Positions 35,139-42,676 of a stretch of DNA of 64,000 bases are shown here, piece by piece (position 1 is the stretch's first letter; every line of letters begins with the position of its first letter). Source of the stretch: Methylococcus geothermalis (lineage in GTDB: Bacteria > Pseudomonadota > Gammaproteobacteria > Methylococcales > Methylococcaceae); contig NZ_CP046565.1 of NCBI RefSeq assembly GCF_012769535.1, forward strand, positions 2,122,501-2,186,500. The letters run 5' to 3'. The notes beneath the pieces were generated by a model. That model searched no databases, was not told where the DNA came from, and worked only from the letters and a program-made list of their open reading frames with translations. The position numbers and the translations under genes were made by a program.

Positions 35139-36296
35139 TCAACGCGGAGCGTCGTAGCGCTGGGCCAGCCCCTTGGGGGAGAATACGATCTGCCATAGCT
35201 GGATGTGGCGTGCCCGGAACGCGCCGGCGAAGCTCAGCAGGTAGAAACGCCACATCCGATAGAACCGGTCGCCGTAATGGGGGCGTAAAGACGGCCAGTG
35301 CCGTTCGAAATTCTCGTACCAACTCAGCAGTGTCCGGTCGTAGTCCGGACCGAAATTCTGCCAGTCCTCCATCACCAGGCGATTTTCGGTGGCCTCTCCG
35401 ATCTGTGCGATGGATGGGAGCATGGAGTTGGGGAAAATGTAGCGCTCCACCCACGGATTGCCGTGGTTGTCGGAGGCGTTGCCGCCGATGGTGTGGAGCA
35501 GGAACAGGCCGTCGTCGGCGAGATGGTCCGCGACGACCTTCATGTAGGTCGAATAGTTCTTGCAGCCGACATGCTCGAACATGCCGAGGGAATAGGCGCG
35601 GTCGAAGCGGCCTTCGATCTCCCGGTAGTCCTTCAGCTCGATCGTGACCGGCAGCCCCTGGCAAATTTCGCGGGCATACCGCGCCTGCTCGGTCGACACC
35701 GTGACGCCATGAATCTCCACCCCGTACTTTTCCGCGGCGAACTTCGCCGCGCCGCCCCAGCCGCAGCCGATGTCCAGCACCCGCATGCCGGGCTCCAGGC
35801 CGATCTTGCGGAACACCAAGTCCAGCTTGGCTTCCTGGGCCTGATCGAGGGTCACGGCGTCCTTCCAGTAGCCGCAACTGTAGATCATGCGTCGGTCCAG
35901 CATCCGGCTGTAGAGGTCGTTGCCGATGTCGTAGTGGCGCCGACCGACATGGAAAGCCCGCGCCGTGTGCTGAAGGTTCAGCAGGCTCGCTTGCAGGGCG
36001 GCGGCGATGTCCCGCCAGGAATGGAAATGATTGGGCAGGCCGGCGCGGAGGATGCGGAAGATCAGCTCGTCGGGCCGGTCGCAGTCCCACCCGCCGTCCA
36101 TATAGGATTCACCGAGCCCCAGCGAGGCATCGGCAAAGATACGCCGGAAGAAGGCCGGGTCGTGGACCCGGATGTCCCAGGGCCGGTCTCCATCGATCCG
36201 GACGCCGGCCCGTTCCAGAAGCGATTCAAGCCGCTCGCGGCAAAAATCGTGATGGCTTCCCCGCCAGGGCAATGATTCCAAGGTATTGATCGGCAT
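35139..36296 (-). CDS. cfa: Cyclopropane-fatty-acyl-phospholipid synthase
   Basis: A 385-residue enzyme that adds a methylene group from S-adenosylmethionine across double bonds of membrane phospholipid acyl chains. The length matches E. coli Cfa (382). The N-terminal domain has LGLGESYMDGGWDC. The catalytic domain has HYDIGNDLYSRMLDRRMIYSCGYW (cut to HYDIGNDLY and YSCGYW), the SAM motif VLDIGCGWGG at about 171-180 and the end domain FYLLSFAGAFRARHIQLWQ (cut here). It stands alone between intergenic regions. Cyclopropane lipids usually protect membranes in stationary phase or under acid stress. Confidence 0.95.
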   Translation of the reverse strand: MPINTLESLPWRGSHHDFCRERLESLLERAGVRIDGDRPWDIRVHDPAFFRRIFADASLGLGESYMDGGWDCDRPDELIFRILRAGLPNHFHSWRDIAAALQASLLNLQHTARAFHVGRRHYDIGNDLYSRMLDRRMIYSCGYWKDAVTLDQAQEAKLDLVFRKIGLEPGMRVLDIGCGWGGAAKFAAEKYGVEIHGVTVSTEQARYAREICQGLPVTIELKDYREIEGRFDRAYSLGMFEHVGCKNYSTYMKVVADHLADDGLFLLHTIGGNASDNHGNPWVERYIFPNSMLPSIAQIGEATENRLVMEDWQNFGPDYDRTLLSWYENFERHWPSLRPHYGDRFYRMWRFYLLSFAGAFRARHIQLWQIVFSPKGLAQRYDAPR

Positions 36297-36395
36297 GTTC
36301 CGTCCTCCACCTTCACCATTCGGGTCCCCTATTCAACAACGGGCGACGCGAAGGAGCAATACGGGAAAGTCCTGGGCTGACGGCGGAACCCGAAC

Positions 36396-36512
36396 TTACC
36401 TTTCATGCAGGCTCTCGCTGGCATGCTGAATCGTCGGACTGAGGAAATATTCGATCACCTGGCGCTTGCCAGTCTTGATTTTCACGGACACCGACATGCC
36501 CGGAGAGAGCTG
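36396..36512 (-). pseudogene. C-terminal remnant of a type I secretion membrane fusion protein (HlyD family)
   Basis: Thirty-eight codons on the minus strand, ending in TAA at 36398-36396, read LSPGMSVSVKIKTGKRQVIE and then YFLSPTIQHASESLHER. This is the conserved C terminus of HlyD-type adaptors. Upstream of the LSPGM motif the frame diverges into unrelated sequence, so only the last tenth of a gene survives. The rest of this intergenic region (36297-36571) holds the cfa upstream region and the start of the phosphatase gene. The remnant shows that a type I secretion locus was once here or was moved here in part. Confidence 0.75.
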
Positions 36513-36571
36513 GCTTACACTATCAGGGTGCAAAGCGCAACGACGCCAAAACGAGTGGAGACCGGCTTCCG

Positions 36572-37405
36572 ATGAACTATGTCAGCTATCGTGGGCAGCA
36601 TGGGTTTTGGGCTGCGCTGATATACGCCAGCCTGTCTGCAGGTTGCGCCCAAGACCCAGCAGTCAGACAACCCGATGCCGTTGCCGAACTCCGCTCGGCG
36701 TCGGTCGTGGGTTATCTGCCGTTTCAAACCCTCCCCGACAGTCGCGCCCTGGTTCCGCCGCCTCCGGCGGATGGATCGGAGGCTTTTGCCCTTGACATGG
36801 ATTACAGCCGCAGGAGCGTGGTCTTGTGCGATTCCCCGGCATGGAGACTGGCGGTTTCTGACGCTTATCTGATGTTCCCGCATGCGGCGGGCACCTTTTC
36901 CTGCGCATTGAATGCCCCGATCACGGAAGCGGATACGCCGCACCTTTACCTCCTGCTGCGAAAAACCCTGATCGACGCCGGGCTTTCGACCTATGCAGCA
37001 AAAAACTACTACCGGCGGGGACGGCCGTTCGCGTCGAACAAGGAGCCGATTTGCACGCCGGCGGAGCAGGGCAGGCTGGAGGAGAACGGCTCGTACCCTT
37101 CGGCGCACGGTGCGATCGGCATGACTTGGGCGCTCATTCTCGCCGAGCTTTCACCGGGGCAAACCGAGGAAATCCTCGCGCGTGGCCGTGCTTTCGGGCT
37201 GAGCCGGATCGTATGCAACGTGCACTGGTACAGCGATGCGATTCAGGGACGCAACATGGCTTCCGCAACGGTCGCCAAACTGCATGCGAACCCGGCGTTT
37301 CTTGCGGATTTTAAAGCCGCCAAAGCCGAGCTCGATGCGGTACACCGCAGGGGCCTGAAACCTCAGCGTGCCTGCAAGAGCGAAGCTGCGGCTGTGGCGC
37401 TTTAG
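36572..37405 (+). CDS. Class A non-specific acid phosphatase (PAP2 superfamily, PhoN-like)
   Basis: A 277-residue secreted phosphatase. The N-terminal hydrophobic stretch ends at LSAGC (residues 21-25), a possible lipobox. All three parts of the PAP2 motif are found: K144-x6-RP (KNYYRRGRP), GSYPSAHG at about 173-180 with the active-site His, and SRIVCNVHWYSD at 211-222 with the nucleophile His. The middle motif has PSAH where most members have PSGH. It should release phosphate from organic phosphate esters in the periplasm. It has its own promoter region, where no PhoB-like repeat was found. Confidence 0.9.
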   Translation: MNYVSYRGQHGFWAALIYASLSAGCAQDPAVRQPDAVAELRSASVVGYLPFQTLPDSRALVPPPPADGSEAFALDMDYSRRSVVLCDSPAWRLAVSDAYLMFPHAAGTFSCALNAPITEADTPHLYLLLRKTLIDAGLSTYAAKNYYRRGRPFASNKEPICTPAEQGRLEENGSYPSAHGAIGMTWALILAELSPGQTEEILARGRAFGLSRIVCNVHWYSDAIQGRNMASATVAKLHANPAFLADFKAAKAELDAVHRRGLKPQRACKSEAAAVAL

Positions 37406-37851
37406 CGGTCGTTGGTTCAGTGAGTTCATTAAAGATCACGATGCTGAAGCCCGCTGCAGGCACCGCCTCCTCGGCATCCGAGCTTCATCCGGAGCAAGAT
37501 GAGTTGACAGAACGAAGTGGGTCGTTCGAACCGCCGGAATAGGCTGCAACACTGGGTTTTTCTTGTCGCGAACGATGCGCCTCCCTTCGTTCGGCGGCAT
37601 CCTACGGATTGCTTGGGTGAAAAAATACAACCAGAGCAACAAGGGGTTGTAAGGACGCAATTTCTATTGATGGGAAAACTGCGGTGACACGAGGCCTCAT
37701 GGCAATAGCCGTTTTGTTTTCTTTTCAAGTCAGGTTGAAGGAGCGTGTCGATTGTCGCGGGTGCCGTTCGACTAGTCCACGAAGCTTGCGTGAAAAAGCA
37801 TGTCCGCAAGCCTGTTTTATCCCGTCAACCCATCCATCAGAGGCAAACACC
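37406..37851 (+). other. Intergenic region, no supported gene
   Basis: A minus-strand frame at 37436-37660 and short plus-strand frames are open but have no recognisable content. A six-base inverted repeat (ACAACC / GGTTGT) lies near 37627-37650. An AGAGG Shine-Dalgarno sequence lies eight bases before the VOC gene start. Confidence 0.45.
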
Positions 37852-38274
37852 ATGCAAATCCAGCCTTACCTGTTTTTCGACGGCCGCTGCGACGAGGCGC
37901 TCGAGTTCTACCGTTCGGTACTGGGCGCCGAGGTCACCCTGCTCATGCGCTTCAAGGACAGCCCCGAGCCGCCCCAGTGCACGCCGCCGGCCGGAACCGA
38001 GGACAAGGTGATGCACGCCAGTTTCCGTATCGGCGAATCCGTCATTCTTGCGTCCGACGGCCGGTGTGGCGGACAGCCCAGCTTCCAGGGATTTTCGCTG
38101 ACGCTGACGGTGGCGGACGAAAACGAGGCCGATCGCCTGTTTGCCGCTTTGGCCGAGGGCGGCCAGGTGCAGATGCCGCTTGCGAAGACCTTTTTTTCTC
38201 CGCGCTTCGGCATGGTCATCGACCGCTTCGGCGTGTGTTGGATGGTCCTCGTCGAATGCCGCGAGCCGGCGTAG
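37852..38274 (+). CDS. VOC-family (PhnB-like glyoxalase fold) protein
   Basis: A 140-residue protein. The ATG at 37852 is chosen because AGAGG lies upstream and the fold starts there (MQIQPYLFFDGRCDEALEFY). Typical PhnB-like motifs follow: SVLGAEV, VMHASFRIGESVILASDG, PLAKTFFSPRFGMVIDRFGV (cut) and CWMVLVE. The longer frame reaching back to 37684 has no recognisable content. Such proteins occur with YCII/DGPF and SRPBCC proteins in stress-linked clusters, as here. No enzymatic activity can be assigned. Confidence 0.88.
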   Translation: MQIQPYLFFDGRCDEALEFYRSVLGAEVTLLMRFKDSPEPPQCTPPAGTEDKVMHASFRIGESVILASDGRCGGQPSFQGFSLTLTVADENEADRLFAALAEGGQVQMPLAKTFFSPRFGMVIDRFGVCWMVLVECREPA

Positions 38275-38291
38275 CCAAGAGGAGAAGACCG

Positions 38292-38732
38292 ATGCGATTC
38301 ATGATCATCGTCAAAGCCACACGGGACTCCGAAGCGGGGCTCATGCCGCCGGAAGAGCTCATCGCTGAAATGGCGAGCTAGCACGAGGAACTGCAGAAAG
38401 CCGGGATGTTGCTCGATGCCTCCGGTCTGCAGCCGAGCGCGAAAGGCTGGCGCATCCGGTACTCGGGCGACAAGCGTTCGGTGGTCGACGGTCCGTTCGC
38501 CGAAACCAAGGAACTGATCGCCGGCTACACCCTGATCCAGGCGAAATCGAGGGAAGAAGCGATGGAATGGACGCGGCGCTTTCCCAATCCAACCATTGAC
38601 GGCGCCGAATGCGAGATCGAAGTTCGCCAGTTGTTCGAGCTGGAAGACTTCGCTCCCGGCGAGGCGATCGAGCGGTTCCGGGAGCTCGACGTTTGCTTCG
38701 AAAAACAGCCGCCGGACGCCTCGGTCCTTTGA
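38292..38732 (+). pseudogene. YCII-related (DGPF-domain) protein with an in-frame TAG
   Basis: The frame starts at ATG 38292 with GGAGAAG upstream and reads MRFMIIVKATRDSEAGLMPP up to an amber codon at 38379-38381. It then continues in the same frame with HEELQKAGMLLDASGL, VDGPFAETKELIAGYTLIQA and the rest of a normal YCII/DGPF protein to 38732. The stop replaces the residue that is usually aromatic in this position, so a single TAC-to-TAG change explains it. The full length would be 146 residues. A second, intact member of the family lies at 39064. It could also be a sequencing error or a read-through case. Confidence 0.8.
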
Positions 38733-38758
38733 TTCGGATATCGACTGGAGTCGCTAGG

Positions 38759-39028
38759 GAAATTGGCGCGGGCAGCATGGAGATCACCGGATCGTCGCCG
38801 CCTTCCAGGCTGGTCTTGAAGCTGGATTTCATCCGGCCGTTCGAAGCCCAGAACGTCGTGGAATTCACGCTGGAGCCCCAGGGTGAGACTACGCAGGTGA
38901 CCTGGGCCATACACGGGCCTATGCCATTCCTCTCGAAAGTCATGACGGTATTTTTCAGTATGGACAAAATGATAGGCAAGGATTTCGAGGCAGGTCTTGC
39001 CAGCCTCAAGGCCGCAGCCGAAAACTGA
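38759..39028 (+). pseudogene. SRPBCC-family protein, C-terminal part only
   Basis: The frame reads GAGSMEITGSSPPSRLVLKL, FIRPFEAQNVVEFTLEPQGE and GKDFEAGLASLKAAAEN, which is the second half of a polyketide-cyclase-like SRPBCC protein (usual length about 170-180 residues). The first half, with the signal or membrane anchor, is absent. The homology begins 27 bases after the stop of the DGPF pseudogene. A deletion between the two genes is likely. No start codon with a ribosome site is seen. Confidence 0.72.
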
Positions 39029-39063
39029 AAGTCTCGTAGCAGCGCATGTGTTAGGAGTGTCCG

Positions 39064-39450
39064 ATGAAATACTTGTGTTTGATTTGCGCGGAAACCGTGA
39101 AGGAACAGATGTCGGAAGCCGATGCGGAAAGGCATCTGGAGGAGTACCGGGAGTTTACAGAATCCATTCGGCGGAGCGGCCATTACATCGGCTGCAACCG
39201 TCTGCTGCCTCCGGCCGCCGCGACCACGATCCGGGTGCGAAACGGCAAGATTTCGGCGACAGACGGCCCTTACGCCAAGACCAAGGAGCAGCTCGGCGGC
39301 TATTACCTCATCGAGGCCAAAGATATGAACGAGGCAGTCGAGATCGCTTCGAGGATTCCGGGAGGCTGGATCGGATGCGTCGAGATTAGGCCTGTCGCGG
39401 AGGACGTGCAGACATTGAGTGTGCTGGGATTCTCAGCGGGATTGGAGTAA
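39064..39450 (+). CDS. YCII-related (DGPF-domain) protein
   Basis: A 128-residue protein of the YCII/DGPF family, apparently complete. MKYLCLICAE starts the ferredoxin-like fold. The hallmark DGPYAKTKEQLGGYYLIEA (residues about 68-86) and the following AVEIASRIPGG motif are present. Members are often encoded beside ECF sigma factors (ECF42 group), but no sigma factor is found in this cluster. AGGAGT lies a few bases before the ATG. Biochemical role unknown. Confidence 0.88.
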   Translation: MKYLCLICAETVKEQMSEADAERHLEEYREFTESIRRSGHYIGCNRLLPPAAATTIRVRNGKISATDGPYAKTKEQLGGYYLIEAKDMNEAVEIASRIPGGWIGCVEIRPVAEDVQTLSVLGFSAGLE

Positions 39451-39456
39451 CTTCGT

Positions 39457-39564
39457 ATGCAAAGAATTACCCCGTTTTTATGGTTCGACAACCAAGCCGA
39501 AGAGGCAGTTGGCTTTTATATTTCTATTTTCGAAAAATCGAAAATACCTGAACAGGCTTGCTGA
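39457..39564 (+). pseudogene. VOC/PhnB-like protein, N-terminal fragment
   Basis: The frame [20 protein letters not shown], followed by [10 protein letters not shown], is the conserved N terminus of PhnB-like VOC proteins. It stops after 35 codons at TGA 39562-39564. The remaining 100 or so residues of the family are missing. The sequence 39565-39681 shows no continuation in other frames. A truncating deletion is likely. Confidence 0.75.
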
Positions 39565-39681
39565 AACCATGAACATCCTGGGCCATCGTCATGGACTTCG
39601 GGCATCACCGGACGCCTTTTCGCTTCGCCGGGCTCGCTGCACGGTTTTCCGGAACGATTATGGTTACTTGAGAGGACACTA

Positions 39682-40164
39682 ATGAATATCAAAATGCAAA
39701 GCGAACACGAGTGGCAGGAAAATCTCGTAGGCGAGTGGGTCTACGAGCACGAATGTTCGATGGAGCCGGGCAAACCGCCGGAGAAATTCAAGGGATCGGA
39801 AAGCATCCGTTCGCTCGGCGGCCTCTGGGTGCTGGCCGAGGGCAGCGGCGAGATGCCGGGCGGAGGCGTGGCGAACACCGTGATGACGCTGGGTTACGAC
39901 CCTAAAAAGAAGCGATATGTCGGCACTTGGGTGGGTTCCATGATGACTCACCTGTGGGTTTACGACGGATACTTGGACGCCGAAGGAAAGGTGCTGACGC
40001 TCGAAACCGAAGGTCCTGACTGTACCGAGGAAGGAAAACTCGTGAGGTACAAGGACGTCATCGAGATCAAAGGCAGCGACCATCGGGTGATGACGTCTCA
40101 CAAACTGGGGGCTGATGGAAAATGGCACCCATTCATGACTGCGAGCTATCGGAGGAAGCGGTAG
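39682..40164 (+). CDS. DUF1579 family protein
   Basis: A 160-residue cytoplasmic protein with the DUF1579 pattern: HEWQENLVGEWVYEHECSME (cut) at the start, then GLWVLAEGSGEMPGGG, TLGYDPKKKRYVGTWVGSMM (cut) and a C-terminal MTSHKLGADGKWHPFM. The start is supported by GAGAGGAC a few bases upstream. It is often found with VOC, YCII and SRPBCC proteins, as in this cluster. It ends 30 bases from the stop of the convergent acetolactate decarboxylase gene. Function unknown. Confidence 0.87.
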   Translation: MNIKMQSEHEWQENLVGEWVYEHECSMEPGKPPEKFKGSESIRSLGGLWVLAEGSGEMPGGGVANTVMTLGYDPKKKRYVGTWVGSMMTHLWVYDGYLDAEGKVLTLETEGPDCTEEGKLVRYKDVIEIKGSDHRVMTSHKLGADGKWHPFMTASYRRKR

Positions 40165-40194
40165 CGACTGCATAGTCCGCCGCAAGCAGGGTTT

Positions 40195-40977
40195 TCAGCT
40201 CTCCGCCTCGTGTATCGCTTCGTCCTGATCCTTCGCCAAGTCCGCGTCGAGAAAAGCCCCGCATTCGGGTACTTCCATGCGGAATTGGGAGGTGACGTCG
40301 ATGTCGACGGTGGCCTCGCGCATCGTGAAGTCCAGCACGTGGCCGCCGACGGTTGCCGTTTTGTCCAAGAAATGCACGTGGTAGCCAGCGACGTTGACGC
40401 CCTGGGTGTAGTCGGGGAAACGGAAGCCGACCAGGGTGCCTTCCAGGTTGTCGTATTCGAATTCGGGCTGGTGGCGGGCGACTTCGACCAGGGGTGGGTA
40501 GGGTTTGTGCTGGCGCGGCACCGTGCGGACGCGGATGTAATCGAAGCGGGCCCGCACCCGGATGGCGTAGAAAATGTTCTTGCTGGGCGCGGCCTTGTCG
40601 ACGGCGGCCTGGAACTGCTTCCAGTCGATCGGGTTGGGCCAGGCCACCTGCACGGTCGGTTCGAATAGCGTTACCACGGCGAATGGCGTCTTGGCGGCGG
40701 GTGGGACGGGATAGGCCTTGCCGTCCGATTTGATCTGGAAGAATCGGCCTTCGAGGGCGACCATCTCGCCGTCCAGTGCGTTGAAGGTGCCCAGGCCGAA
40801 GTCGCCGTGCTCGGCCAGTTCGCCGTAGGTCACTTCGCCGTCGTAGACGCCTTCCATGAGGGCGCCGATCGTGGAGGCCTGGTACACCTCGTGGTCCTCG
40901 CGGCCCAGCGGGTGGAACAGGTCGCCTTTCTGCTGGTGGTTGCGGAAGGCTTGGATGAAGATGTCGTCGATGGCCAA
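40195..40977 (-). CDS. budA: Alpha-acetolactate decarboxylase
   Basis: A 260-residue cytoplasmic enzyme that turns acetolactate into acetoin. The family motifs are clear: YQASTIGALMEGVYDGEVTY (cut at 20) and HGDFGLGTFNALDGEMV near the N terminus, a central FYAIRVRARFDYIRVRTVPRQ (cut), and the metal-binding region GYHVHFLDKTATVGGHVLDF with the His-x-His pair and a further His. The length is normal for the family (about 235-285). It lies 15 bases after acetolactate synthase and is the last gene of the six-gene operon. Confidence 0.96.
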   Translation of the reverse strand: MAIDDIFIQAFRNHQQKGDLFHPLGREDHEVYQASTIGALMEGVYDGEVTYGELAEHGDFGLGTFNALDGEMVALEGRFFQIKSDGKAYPVPPAAKTPFAVVTLFEPTVQVAWPNPIDWKQFQAAVDKAAPSKNIFYAIRVRARFDYIRVRTVPRQHKPYPPLVEVARHQPEFEYDNLEGTLVGFRFPDYTQGVNVAGYHVHFLDKTATVGGHVLDFTMREATVDIDVTSQFRMEVPECGAFLDADLAKDQDEAIHEAES

Positions 40978-40992
40978 GGCAATCTCCTTAAG

Positions 40993-42654
40993 TCAGTGCT
41001 GGGCGGATGCGTTGATCGCGTCGACCAGGTCGACGTTGTCGCTGTAGTCGATGGGGACTTCGATCAGCACCGGGGTGTCGGCGGCCAAGGCCCGGTTCAG
41101 CACCGGGACGATGTCGTTCACGGATTCGATCCGGTAGCCGGTCGCGCCGAAGGCTTCCGCCAGCTTGACGAAATCGGTGGGGCCGAATTCGGCGCCGAAG
41201 CTGCGGCCGTAGTCGCGCATCTGCAGGCTGCGGATCAGGTTGTAGCTGCCGTCTTTCCAGACGATGTGCACGATCGGCAGCCTCAAGCGCACTGCGGTTT
41301 CCAGCTCCATGCAGGTCATCAGGAAGGAGCCGTCGCCGGACACCGAAACCACTTTCTTTCCGGGCCGGGCCAGGGCTGCGCCGATAGCCCAGGGCAGGGC
41401 GACGCCCATGGTCTGGTGTCCCATGCTGAACAGCAGGTGGCGCGGGGCATAGCAGAAGAAATAGCGGGCCATCCAGATTTCGTGGGCGCCGACGTCGCAG
41501 GTCACCGTCACCTCGTCGTCCAGCGTGGCCCGAAGGTCGTGGATGAGGCGCAGGGGATGGATCGGCATGCCGGCCAGCGCCGCGCCGCGGCCTTGCTCTT
41601 CCAGCAGACGCCGCCGCGCTTCGGCGACGGCGGGTTGTTCGGCCGGAGTCTCGCCTAGGAGTTGGCCGCCGAGCGCCTCCAGGTTGGCAGTGATGTCGCC
41701 GACCAATTCGGCGGCAGGGCGGTAGGCCCGGTCGACGGTGGCGGGCAGGGCGTCCAGGTGGATCACCTGTGATTGCGGCGAGATCCAGGCGGAAGGCTCG
41801 TATTCGATCGGGTCGTAGCCGATGGTGAGCACCAGATCGGCCTGGCGCAGCACGTCGTCGCCCGGCTGATTGAGCACATAGCCGACCCGGCCGACGAAGT
41901 TTTCGACCAAGTCGCGCGAGAGGGTCCCGGCGGCTTCGAAGGTCATCGCCACCGGCAGCGGATGCCGCTCCAGGAAACGCCGGACTGCTGCCGCCGCTCC
42001 AGGCGCGCTTGCCCGCACGCCGAGCAGGATGGCGGGCGCTTTGGCATCGTTCAGCAGGTCCGCCGCGCGTTCGACGATGGCGGCCGGGGCTGCGCCCCAG
42101 ACGGCGGGTTCAGCCGGAGCCAGGGCTTCCGCCGTGACCGGCGCGGTGAGCATGTCGTTCGGCACCGAGACGTGAACGGCGCCGCCGCGCGGCGCTTGCG
42201 CGGTACGGAAGGCGTTGATTAGGATTTCCGATACGGTGTTCGGCTCCTCGACCTCGACGCTCCATTTGGTGATCGGCGCGAACAAGCTCACCGAGTCCAA
42301 GTTCATGTGGCTCTGTTTGAACTGCACGGCCCGCGGCACTTGACCGGTGATGACGACCAGCGGGTCGCGGTCTTCTGTGGCGGTCGCCACGCCGCAGACG
42401 GCGTTGATGAGGCCGGGACCCGAGGTGGTGAGCACCACGCCGGGCTGGCCGGTGATCCGGCCCCAGGCCTGGGCCATGAAGGCGGCGCCGGTTTCGTCCC
42501 GGCACACGATGAAGCGAGGACCACGTTCGGCCAGCACGTTCAGGATCGGGAGTATCGCGCCGCCGGGCACGCCGAAGACATATTCGACGCCCAGCGCTTG
42601 CAGCGAATCGACCAGCAGGTCGGCGCCGGTGCGGGGACGGCTTGTTTCATTCAT
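40993..42654 (-). CDS. budB: Acetolactate synthase, catabolic type
   Basis: A 553-residue thiamine diphosphate enzyme that joins two pyruvates to acetolactate. The N-terminal PYR domain has GVEYVFGVPGGAILPILN (the conserved Glu follows at CRDETGAAFMA). The middle domain carries GPGLINAV upstream and DLVLTIGYDPIEYEP. The C-terminal PP domain has the TPP motif SGDGSFLMTCMELETA. The pairing with acetolactate decarboxylase 15 bases downstream points to acetoin formation rather than branched-chain amino acid synthesis. No regulatory subunit is nearby. The ATG follows malic enzyme by 22 bases. Confidence 0.93.
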   Translation of the reverse strand: MNETSRPRTGADLLVDSLQALGVEYVFGVPGGAILPILNVLAERGPRFIVCRDETGAAFMAQAWGRITGQPGVVLTTSGPGLINAVCGVATATEDRDPLVVITGQVPRAVQFKQSHMNLDSVSLFAPITKWSVEVEEPNTVSEILINAFRTAQAPRGGAVHVSVPNDMLTAPVTAEALAPAEPAVWGAAPAAIVERAADLLNDAKAPAILLGVRASAPGAAAAVRRFLERHPLPVAMTFEAAGTLSRDLVENFVGRVGYVLNQPGDDVLRQADLVLTIGYDPIEYEPSAWISPQSQVIHLDALPATVDRAYRPAAELVGDITANLEALGGQLLGETPAEQPAVAEARRRLLEEQGRGAALAGMPIHPLRLIHDLRATLDDEVTVTCDVGAHEIWMARYFFCYAPRHLLFSMGHQTMGVALPWAIGAALARPGKKVVSVSGDGSFLMTCMELETAVRLRLPIVHIVWKDGSYNLIRSLQMRDYGRSFGAEFGPTDFVKLAEAFGATGYRIESVNDIVPVLNRALAADTPVLIEVPIDYSDNVDLVDAINASAQH

Positions 42655-42676
42655 GAGCGTGATCCTCTTTTGAAGT

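Noticed and set aside
37436-37660. A minus-strand frame of 74 codons before the VOC gene
   Set aside because: Basic, without homology or ribosome site. Treated as chance.
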